Shown piece after piece: positions 6,207 through 11,938 of a stretch of 14,527 nucleotides of DNA (position 1 is the stretch's first letter; every line of letters begins with the position of its first letter). Origin of the DNA: Acidobacteriota bacterium (GTDB taxonomy: Bacteria; Acidobacteriota; Blastocatellia; Pyrinomonadales; Pyrinomonadaceae); contig JACCYR010000162.1 of assembly GCA_013696385.1 (NCBI GenBank), forward strand, positions 1 to 14,527. The letters are read 5' to 3'. Under the pieces are notes generated by a model. The model made no database searches. It was not told the DNA's origin and worked only from the letters and a program-made list of their open reading frames with translations. Position numbers and translations under genes: made by a program.

Positions 6207-7295
6207 ATGGAATTTGAATTCGACAAAGAAATAGATGCTCTTTTGCGGCAAACGGCGAAAGGCGAATCTGCGTTTGCCAGTGGAATTCCAAATTCTAATC
6301 ATCTTGATGCCGACGAAATTTCCGCTTTTGCCGAAAACGCTTTGCCCGGAATGGCGAAACAGCGTTACACGGCGCATCTGGCAAATTGCAATTCGTGTCG
6401 AAAAAGCTTATCGAATTTGATTTTGCGCAATCCCGAAACTAAAAGTGAGACAGTTCACGCTGAGGAAACTGCCGCAATTTCCTCAACAATTCCTTGGCAC
6501 AAACACCTTTTCGCTTTTCCGAATTTGGCTTACACGCTCGGCGCGTTGGTGCTTGTGTTTAGCGGAATTATTAGTTTTGTCGTTGTGCAGAACATGAATA
6601 AATCGCAAAATGCGGAAGTTTCACAAATCAGCGAAAAATTGCAAAGCAACAACGGAATTTTCCAAAATAACGAAGCCGCGCCGACTCCGACTGGTTTTTC
6701 AAACAACGCAAATATAGCTTCAAACACAAATGCGGCATCCGTTTCTTCGTCAAATTCGACGGCAGAAGCGCCAACAATGAATTCAAATATGAATATAATT
6801 GTAAGCAAACCAAGTGTTTTGCCAAACGCCGCGCCAAAAAATGAACCGCGCCGCGAAGACAATTCTCCGACAGCGAACAAAGAAAACAATTTTCAAGCGG
6901 ATGGAACGATTGCCGACACTCAAATTGAAAAGAAACAAGACAGCGCGGCGGTCAATGATAACAGCGCAGAAGACGATAAAACATTAAAATCGGAAACAAA
7001 ACTATCTGCCCGCCAAACTTCCGAACTTCCGAAAGCCAAAACACTCAGTTCGACTTTGAAGAAAGCGGAAAAATCTGACGCAGCAAATAGTGAAACAACC
7101 CGCGTCGGCGGCAAAACTTTCAATCGCAGAAATAATGTCTGGTATGACGCGGCTTATAATAATCAAAAAACAACCAACATCACACGTGGCACAAGTGAAT
7201 ACAAAAAACTCGACGCAGATTTGCGCGTCATTGTCGAAAATCTTGGCGGAACAGTTGTAATTATCTGGAAAGAAAAAGCGTATCGGATTCAATAA
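6207..7295 (+). CDS. membrane anti-sigma factor with HC2-type zinc finger
   Basis: 362 residues. The N-terminal cytoplasmic domain has the anti-sigma layout: H-L-D-A-D-E-I-S-A-F-A-E-N-A-L (32-46), then Y-T-A-H-L-A-N-C-N-S-C with the zinc-binding H57-x3-C61-x2-C64. One transmembrane helix follows at about 107-128 (L-A-Y-T-L-G-A-L-V-L-V-F-S-G-I-I-S-F-V-V-V-Q). The ~170 residues after it are low-complexity and rich in Asn, Ser, Ala and Lys. A better-ordered C-terminal ~60 residues follow (T-R-V-G-G-K-T-F-N-R-R-N-N-V-W-Y-D ... L-R-V-I-V-E-N-L-G-G-T-V-V-I-I-W), a likely periplasmic sensing or anchoring module. Family knowledge: such proteins hold a sigma factor at the membrane and free it on an envelope signal. 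The preceding sigma gene is the obvious partner. There is no good Shine-Dalgarno before the ATG; the palindromic element lies directly upstream. Confidence 0.88.
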   Translation: MEFEFDKEIDALLRQTAKGESAFASGIPNSNHLDADEISAFAENALPGMAKQRYTAHLANCNSCRKSLSNLILRNPETKSETVHAEETAAISSTIPWHKHLFAFPNLAYTLGALVLVFSGIISFVVVQNMNKSQNAEVSQISEKLQSNNGIFQNNEAAPTPTGFSNNANIASNTNAASVSSSNSTAEAPTMNSNMNIIVSKPSVLPNAAPKNEPRREDNSPTANKENNFQADGTIADTQIEKKQDSAAVNDNSAEDDKTLKSETKLSARQTSELPKAKTLSSTLKKAEKSDAANSETTRVGGKTFNRRNNVWYDAAYNNQKTTNITRGTSEYKKLDADLRVIVENLGGTVVIIWKEKAYRIQ

Positions 7296-7365
7296 TTTCC
7301 GTGCAAAATAAATGTCGGGACAAATTCCGTTTCTCCAAAACCTTTCAATCTTCCCAAACAAAAGC

Positions 7366-7371
7366 TAAAAT
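7366..7371 (+). promoter_or_regulatory. candidate -10 box just upstream of the propeller gene
   Basis: TAAAAT at 7366-7371 ends 6 bases before the ATG at 7378, and there is no Shine-Dalgarno between. If used, the transcript would start at or near the ATG (leaderless). The -35 at this spacing is poor (TTTCAA, 7343-7348), so the call is tentative. Confidence 0.25.
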
Positions 7372-7377
7372 AACTTT

Positions 7378-9333
7378 ATGAAAGTTTTTGCTTTATTTTT
7401 GTGTCTTTTGTGCTTTTTCGCGGCAAATTCCCAAGCACAATCTGTTTGGCAAGCAAGACTTGACGGCAAAGTTGAGTTTTATCAAACCACCGATTTTGGC
7501 ATAGTTTTAACCGGCACGGACAATTCGCTTTACGCAATTGACGGGCAAACGGGCGAAACGCTTTGGCGCAGACGGCACAAAGGCTTAAATGAAACTTCCG
7601 TTACGCCGATACCGTCAACCGATTTGATTTTGCTCAGTTTGGACGAAGGCAGCAAATCGCGCATCGAAGCGGTTGATTTACTTTCGGGCGCGTCAATTTG
7701 GCGCAGCGATAAAGTCAAAGGCGACGTTTTGCAGCTTGCAGTTGAGCCTGAACAGGATTTGCTCGCAGTTGTTCTGGTCAAAAAGGCAAAAGGTAAAGTC
7801 GGCGAAGAACTCAAACGAACGCCGACGATTCATGTTTTGCGGCTGTCAGACGGTAACGAACTTTGGAAAAAAGAACTTGATTCGGACGTGGAAATGATGC
7901 CGTCGCGTTTCGGCGAAAATTTGGGCGAAGTTCCTTTTACGTTGGATAATTATCGTGCGCCTTTGATTTTGGACGGCAGACTTTATTTATTTTACGAAGG
8001 CGCAACGAGTTATGACGCACGGACGGGCAAAGAAAAAGAGCGCGAAAAATTTAAAATCAACGAAGACGGTTTGGCTTTGACGGAAGCCGATCCGGTTTTC
8101 GACGAAAAATACGTTTTTACGTCGGGACGCGGAAAAATTCGCGCCGTCAATCGCAAAACCGGCGAGGTCGAATGGACAGCCGACGATTTAGGCGTTACGC
8201 CTGAAATGGCGGTTGTCGGAGATATTCTATATGTTCGCACGGGCGGACAATTTACGCGCATTGAAGACGGCGAGATAAAAGAAAAGGGTTCGTTTGGCGT
8301 TTCGGCAATTGACACGAAAAACGGCAAAACTTTGTGGCGTTACAAAGGCGCGGACAAAGGTTTGACAAATTTTGTTTTCTCAAACGCGAACACAATTTTG
8401 ATTGCCGACAAAGACGATTTGATAACGATTGATGCAAGAAGCGGCAAACGGATTGAAAAGAGCGAACACGATGTCGAAAAAGCGCAGTTTGTTTTGATAA
8501 ACGAGCGCGGCGACGCGGTTGTCGGCGGACGCGATGAAATTGCCGCATTTCAAGTCCAAAGTCCAAAGTCAAAAGTCAAAAGTCGGTTGGAAGTTCAAGG
8601 TTTTGCCGAAATCCAAAATCCAAAATCTAAAATCCAAAATCAAGTTGTTTGGCGCGTCAAACATAAAGCACCTTCGCGCGGAGTTTTCCGCCTTGTCGCT
8701 GGAATTGCATTGCGGGCAACTGCACTATATTTTCGTTACGGCGGCATTGCAACTTCCGCTTTGAATCTCGTGCGCGGTGCGGGATTGGCGCGTTCCGTAC
8801 TTGCGCTTCGTTGGTCGGGTTTGAAAAATCAATTTTCTTCTTTCGATTTGACAACATTGGCGAGCAATTCGGCGAAAAATTACGTTACAAACAAAATTTA
8901 TTCTTACGGCATCGCTTCAAGAACATCAAATCTTTTAAATCGCGTGGGCGGTTTGCAAATTACAACACCTTCAAACATTCGTGGAAAAATTATCGGCGGC
9001 GCAATCAATCGCGTAACGCCTTCGCGCTCTGATGTGCAGGAAAGTTTATTAGATAGAATTGACCCCGTGCGACAAGTCGAAAAACTTTCCAATTACTTTT
9101 TGCGCCGAAAACGTCTGGCAGATTTGCGCGGAAATTATATGTATTTTTACACTGATTTGCCGAAGCCATTTGACAAAAAAGGTTTGGTCGGCGTAAATGT
9201 TCACACTGGCGAAGATGCGCGGTTTATTTTGGTTTCCGAACCCGATGCGCGTTTTGTAACCGATGAAACTGTCGGTTTGCTTTATTCGGCGGACGGCAAT
9301 CGTTTGTTGGCTTTCGATGTTTTAAATAGATAA
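7378..9333 (+). CDS. exported PQQ-type beta-propeller repeat protein (BamB-like blades) with in-frame heptamer insert
   Basis: 651 residues with a signal peptide (M-K-V-F-A-L-F-L-C-L-L-C-F-F-A-A-N-S-Q-A). Repeated blade signatures of the Y-A-I-D-x-x-T-G-x-x-x-W type recur: Y-A-I-D-G-Q-T-G-E-T-L-W, E-A-V-D-L-L-S-G-A-S-I-W, L-R-L-S-D-G-N-E-L-W, R-A-V-N-R-K-T-G-E-V-E-W, S-A-I-D-T-K-N-G-K-T-L-W, I-T-I-D-A-R-S-G-K-R, and a last one near the C-terminus, V-G-V-N-V-H-T-G. These blades normally form a 7-8-bladed propeller used as a binding scaffold or, with PQQ, as a dehydrogenase; no catalytic set is visible, so a scaffold or sensor is likelier. Between the sixth and last blades lies a ~220-residue insert. 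It starts with two heptamer-encoded peptides (residues 392-403 and 411-422) and continues with a basic, Ala/Gly/Leu-rich stretch. It follows the anti-sigma gene by 82 bases. Confidence 0.85.
   Translation: MKVFALFLCLLCFFAANSQAQSVWQARLDGKVEFYQTTDFGIVLTGTDNSLYAIDGQTGETLWRRRHKGLNETSVTPIPSTDLILLSLDEGSKSRIEAVDLLSGASIWRSDKVKGDVLQLAVEPEQDLLAVVLVKKAKGKVGEELKRTPTIHVLRLSDGNELWKKELDSDVEMMPSRFGENLGEVPFTLDNYRAPLILDGRLYLFYEGATSYDARTGKEKEREKFKINEDGLALTEADPVFDEKYVFTSGRGKIRAVNRKTGEVEWTADDLGVTPEMAVVGDILYVRTGGQFTRIEDGEIKEKGSFGVSAIDTKNGKTLWRYKGADKGLTNFVFSNANTILIADKDDLITIDARSGKRIEKSEHDVEKAQFVLINERGDAVVGGRDEIAAFQVQSPKSKVKSRLEVQGFAEIQNPKSKIQNQVVWRVKHKAPSRGVFRLVAGIALRATALYFRYGGIATSALNLVRGAGLARSVLALRWSGLKNQFSSFDLTTLASNSAKNYVTNKIYSYGIASRTSNLLNRVGGLQITTPSNIRGKIIGGAINRVTPSRSDVQESLLDRIDPVRQVEKLSNYFLRRKRLADLRGNYMYFYTDLPKPFDKKGLVGVNVHTGEDARFILVSEPDARFVTDETVGLLYSADGNRLLAFDVLNR
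8551..8643 (+). repeat. two five-unit heptamer arrays inside a coding sequence
   Basis: First array 8551-8585: five units of (C/A)AAGTC(C/A/G), consensus AAAGTCA. Second array 8609-8643: five units of AAATC(C/T/A)A, consensus AAATCCA. They are separated by 23 bases. The reading frame stays open across both. The first encodes Q-V-Q-S-P-K-S-K-V-K-S-R and the second, with the preceding codon, E-I-Q-N-P-K-S-K-I-Q-N-Q. Such AT-rich heptamer tandems are known as intergenic repeats in several bacteria, for example the STRR elements of cyanobacteria. Confidence 0.85.
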
Positions 9334-9347
9334 ACAATCACAAATTA

Positions 9348-9476
9348 ATGGCGGGACGCACCAAAACTCATATCAAAAAAGCGGAACGCCGTTTGGTAAA
9401 TCTGCGCCAAATCAATGAAGCCGACGAAAACGATATAAATAAGAGATTTGGTTTGAATGTTTTGGCGTTTAGATAA
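9348..9476 (+). CDS. small ORF of 42 codons, unknown
   Basis: ATG at 9348, TAA at 9474-9476. The product is very charged: M-A-G-R-T-K-T-H-I-K-K-A-E-R-R-L-V-N-L-R-Q-I, then N-E-A-D-E-N-D-I-N-K-R-F-G-L-N. It begins 14 bases after the propeller stop, with no Shine-Dalgarno. The helical charged pattern and the codon look are coding-like, but it is short and sits in a decayed stretch, so it may be a fragment of something else. I do not recognise it. Confidence 0.3.
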   Translation: MAGRTKTHIKKAERRLVNLRQINEADENDINKRFGLNVLAFR

Positions 9477-9505
9477 AAAGTGAATAGGGCAAAATCTATA
9501 AATTC

Positions 9506-9694
9506 TTAAACAAATTGCCCCGCCGCCAACACCGAAGACCAAGCCCATTGAAAATTATAACCGCCGAGCCAGCCCGTAACATCAACAACTTCGCCGATAA
9601 AATACAAACCTTTAACGCGCTTGCTTTCCATTGTTTTTGATGAAAGTTCGTCGGTTGAAACTCTGCCGCGTGTTACTTCCGCTTTTTTGCAGCC
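9506..9694 (-). pseudogene. C-terminal remnant of a BaiN/HI0933 (YhiN) family flavoprotein
   Basis: The minus-strand frame ending at TAA 9508-9506 reads K-K-A-E-V-T-R-G-R-V, T-M-E-S-K-R-V-K-G-L-Y-F-I-G-E-V-V-D-V-T-G-W-L and G-G-Y-N-F-Q-W-A-W-S-S (given in pieces). This is the highly conserved C-terminal FAD-binding end of the HI0933-like NAD(P)/FAD-dependent oxidoreductases, which are normally ~400 residues. Only about the last 60 codons remain. In this frame a stop occurs at 9709-9707, and the sequence upstream belongs to a different gene. It is therefore a truncated, non-functional remnant, probably left by a deletion that removed some 1 kb of the original gene. Confidence 0.85.
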
Positions 9695-9938
9695 TTTGCG
9701 CTTCCGTTACTAATTCAACCATCTGTGTAATGTTTCTTAACTGCTGAAATTTAACTAAACCTGATATACTTCGCGGCAAATTGAGTTCAATCGCTGATTG
9801 AAAAGCTAAATTCAGATTTAATATAGCTTATGTGGTGTCGGATTTTTTAATTTTCTCAATCTGCAATTTTTCGAGTTCTGCACCCGTTTTTTTCCAAGTT
9901 TCAACCCAATTTTTTAGTTGTTCGCGCTCATTTGTCAT
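9683..9938 (-). pseudogene. small helical protein gene broken by an in-frame stop and fused to the flavoprotein remnant
   Basis: Starting at ATG 9938 the frame reads M-T-N-E-R-E-Q-L-K-N-W-V-E-T-W-K-K-T-G-A and continues to S-D-T-T at codon 36. TAA follows at 9830-9828. The same frame goes on with A-I-L-N-L-N-L-A-F-Q-S-A-I-E-L, then P-R-S-I-S-G-L-V-K-F-Q-Q and M-V-E-L-V-T-E-A-Q-R-L-Q-K-S. Open coding character on both sides with no frame change points to a nonsense mutation (CAA to TAA would be enough). After about codon 86 the frame runs into the flavoprotein remnant read out of register, ending at 9612. I remember ~90-residue hypothetical proteins of this W-x-x-T-G ... S-G-L-V-x-x-Q type, but no function. 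No ribosome site is obvious upstream. Confidence 0.6.
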
Positions 9939-9999
9939 ATCACTTAAATTTTAACACAATCGGACGAAAACAAGATTTCATTTCGGTAGACAAAGCATT

Positions 10000-11145
10000 T
10001 TATCCGAGATTGCAAGCAATTGCGTGCGCAGCTTTTAAATCCGTTTCAATTTTGAGCCGCCTTTTCTCGTCTGCTTCAACTAGAATGCTGATAACATTTG
10101 CATTATTTTTCCGCAAACATCGGCTTTTCCGGTGCTTTTGAATTTCATCAGGAAGCGAATTAGTTTGCCCAATGCAAATCAGCGCGTGATGTCCTTTTTT
10201 TCGTTTATCGGTTTTACGTTTCGAGATAATGCAAACCGCCGGAATTTGTTCAAACGGCTCATTTAAACCGAACACTTCAAAATCGTATGTATTCTTTTTT
10301 CCGCGAAAAACCGCCGAGCCGATCGGTTTCGCTTTTTTCTTTTTCGGCGTTATTCGGCGCGGTAAATTTACCGTTTCTTTTTTCAGTTCAACTGTTTTTA
10401 CAGCTCTTTCCGCTGCTTTTGTTTTCTCCTTATTTGGTTTTTTAAGTAGAATAACTGATCTAGTTTTTTCCCTTTTCGGCTTAACTTTTTGCGCGGAAAC
10501 TTTTGCGTTGCTTTTTTCTTTAGCCGCCACAGTCTTTTTAACGGAAACGATTTGTTTAGACTTATTTACATTTCCGGCTGATTTTTTTTTACCTTTCGCA
10601 TTTGCCGGTTTGGTATTTACTTGAACGTTTTTGGCTTTTTTAGACGGAGAAACTGGTTCAACTTTTTTTAATTTAGTTTTTTTAACTGAAATATCCGCTT
10701 TGACTTTCTTCGCTTTCGGCTTTGCGAGGTGATTAGAAACAGGCGATTTTAAATTCTTAACTGTAGATTTAGACTTTTTGATGGATTTGATTTGTTTGGG
10801 TTTTTCTGTTTTAGTCGTTTTAGCGGCGGTAACAAATTTAGCTTTTTTCGTTGTCGGTTTAACTTTCTGTTTAGAAATAATCAGTTTGTTTTTTGGTAGT
10901 TTAACTTTTTGAGCAAAAATAATCGGCGCAGTTTTTTTATTTTTTGGTTCGACATTTTTGACAGAAGCCGCCGCCGCAGGCTTCTTGATTATTGTTTTAA
11001 CTTTCTGTTTCGGCGCAGTCGGTTCAGACTTTTTTTTGGAAGTTTGAATTTTCTTATTGGAATTAGCCAATACGAACTTTTTTACTTTCGGTTGTGCCTT
11101 TGCATCTGTCTTTTTTTTGTCTAAATTATGTTTCATATAATACAT
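10000..11145 (-). CDS. Lys-rich histone-tail-like protein with C-terminal degenerate GIY-YIG-like domain
   Basis: 381 residues. Residues ~10-275 are disordered and extremely rich in Lys, with Ala, Pro, Thr, Ser and Val and almost no aromatic residues. A loose motif recurs: K-Q-K-V-K-T-I-I-K-K-P, A-Q-K-V-K-L-P-K-N-K, K-Q-K-V-K-P-T-T-K-K, A-Q-K-V-K-P-K-R-E-K. This resembles histone-H1-like tails that bind DNA or RNA by charge. Residues ~286-381 are an ordered domain: T-Y-D-F-E-V-F-G-L-N-E-P-F, A-V-C-I-I-S-K-R, I-C-I-G-Q-T-N-S-L, K-H-R-K-S-R-C and L-K-I-E-T-D-L-K-A-A-H-A-I-A-C-N. The order matches a ~100-residue GIY-YIG-like family I recall (A-V-Y ... Y-I-G-Q-T-G-D-L-S-x-R-F ... H-H-K ... E-x-D-L ... 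C-N). Here both Tyr positions are Cys and the Arg position is Glu (334); Glu367 is kept. Start at 11145 or Met4 (11136). It lies 39 bases after rsmG, same strand. Confidence 0.75.
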   Translation of the reverse strand: MYYMKHNLDKKKTDAKAQPKVKKFVLANSNKKIQTSKKKSEPTAPKQKVKTIIKKPAAAASVKNVEPKNKKTAPIIFAQKVKLPKNKLIISKQKVKPTTKKAKFVTAAKTTKTEKPKQIKSIKKSKSTVKNLKSPVSNHLAKPKAKKVKADISVKKTKLKKVEPVSPSKKAKNVQVNTKPANAKGKKKSAGNVNKSKQIVSVKKTVAAKEKSNAKVSAQKVKPKREKTRSVILLKKPNKEKTKAAERAVKTVELKKETVNLPRRITPKKKKAKPIGSAVFRGKKNTYDFEVFGLNEPFEQIPAVCIISKRKTDKRKKGHHALICIGQTNSLPDEIQKHRKSRCLRKNNANVISILVEADEKRRLKIETDLKAAHAIACNLG

Positions 11146-11161
11146 TGTATTATAAATGAAA
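11131..11161. promoter_or_regulatory. palindrome over the start codon of the Lys-rich gene, with a TATAAT
   Basis: ATAATACA (11137-11144) and TGTATTAT (11146-11153) are perfect 8-bp arms around one base; TTTCAT/ATGAAA add an outer 6-bp pair offset by 2 bases. The first ATG (11145-11143, minus) lies at the centre. On the minus strand TATAAT (11149-11154) ends 3 bases before this ATG. There is no Shine-Dalgarno, so the transcript could be leaderless or start at Met4. The symmetry would suit an operator, but AT-rich chance is possible. Confidence 0.4.
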
Positions 11162-11184
11162 CATCAAATCAAAATCTGAACGCA

Positions 11185-11802
11185 TTAGTTTTGAGCAATA
11201 AAAAGAAAGCGTTGTTCTGACATCGGGATAAGTTTTTTCTGAAATTTTACGCCGTATTTTTCAAGTTCTGCGCCGAGATTATTTCCGCCGAAAAGGAGCA
11301 AGCTGCTTTTCTTTGACCATTTGAGAAGTTTAGGAAGTTTTTGTGTGAACTTATCAAGCGCGCGGCAAGTTATAAATTCAACATCAGGCTTCGGCAGTTC
11401 TTCAAATTGTTTGTTCTGAATAATTGTGCATTTTCCCAAATCAAATTTTGCTAAAACTTCTTTAAGAAAATCCGCTTTTTTTGGTTTTGATTCGATTAAA
11501 ACGCCGTGCAGATCTTGGCGCACAATCAGACACGGCAACGCGGGCAAACCTGCGCCCGCGCCGACATCGGCAAACTTTGCGTTTTCGGGCAAAAACTCTA
11601 AAAGTGTGAGCGATTCTAAAATATGCCGGACGGCGAATTCTTCTGCTGAACACGGCGCGACCAAGTGCAGAATTGCATTATGCTTTTGGACGAATTCGTA
11701 ATAATCGGCGAGTTCGACAATCTTTTCATCATTTATCGAAACGCCAAAACTCGTTTGATTAATTTCGACGGTGTTTATAAATTGTTGACGTAAATCGTTC
11801 AT
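11185..11802 (-). CDS. rsmG: 16S rRNA (guanine(527)-N7)-methyltransferase RsmG (GidB)
   Basis: RsmG uses S-adenosylmethionine to methylate N7 of G527 in 16S rRNA in the cytoplasm; loss gives low-level streptomycin resistance in other bacteria. The 205-residue protein is of normal length. Visible features: the N-terminal helical part with N-A-I-L-H-L-V-A-P ... R-H-I-L-E-S-L (family form N-L-T ... H-x-x-D-S-L), the AdoMet motif F-A-D-V-G-A-G-A-G-L-P-A-L-P (77-90), the I-E-S-K-P-K-K-A-D-F-L segment with the ribose-binding acidic residue (104), and C-R-A-L (146-149) with the conserved Arg of R-A. The ATG at 11802 has no clear Shine-Dalgarno, only AT-rich sequence. The Lys-rich gene follows after 39 bases and may share its transcript. 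The usual partner mnmG is not present here. Confidence 0.93.
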   Translation of the reverse strand: MNDLRQQFINTVEINQTSFGVSINDEKIVELADYYEFVQKHNAILHLVAPCSAEEFAVRHILESLTLLEFLPENAKFADVGAGAGLPALPCLIVRQDLHGVLIESKPKKADFLKEVLAKFDLGKCTIIQNKQFEELPKPDVEFITCRALDKFTQKLPKLLKWSKKSSLLLFGGNNLGAELEKYGVKFQKKLIPMSEQRFLFIAQN

Positions 11803-11851
11803 TAAATATGAATTTACACAGCTTGATTTTCAACTTGTTGAATGGCAAAAA

Positions 11852-11923
11852 GAAACCGTAGACTAACACAACTTCACACGGATTTTATTTTTTCGTGTAA
11901 GTCGGTGTGTCATCTGCGGTTTC
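11852..11923. repeat. imperfect inverted repeat upstream of rsmG
   Basis: Left arm 11853-11880 (AAACCGTAG ... TTCACACG) and right arm 11894-11922 (CGTGTAAGT ... CTGCGGTTT) are imperfect reverse complements around a 13-base AT-rich loop. It nearly fills the 136-base gap between the PEBP-end frame (stop side at 11939) and rsmG (11802). It contains the CGTGTAAGTCGGTGT and ATCTGCGGTTTC strings that I associate with dispersed intergenic palindromes. Confidence 0.65.
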
Positions 11924-11938
11924 CTGCAAATTCACTTT

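Noticed and set aside
6530..6889. Minus-strand 119-codon frame inside the anti-sigma gene
   Set aside because: It is antisense to the low-complexity periplasmic region and shows no independent coding feature.
10229..10624. Plus-strand frame rich in Phe and Leu opposite the Lys-rich gene
   Set aside because: Poly-Lys AAA/AAG codons read backward give TTT/CTT, that is Phe and Leu, so the apparent membrane protein is an artefact.
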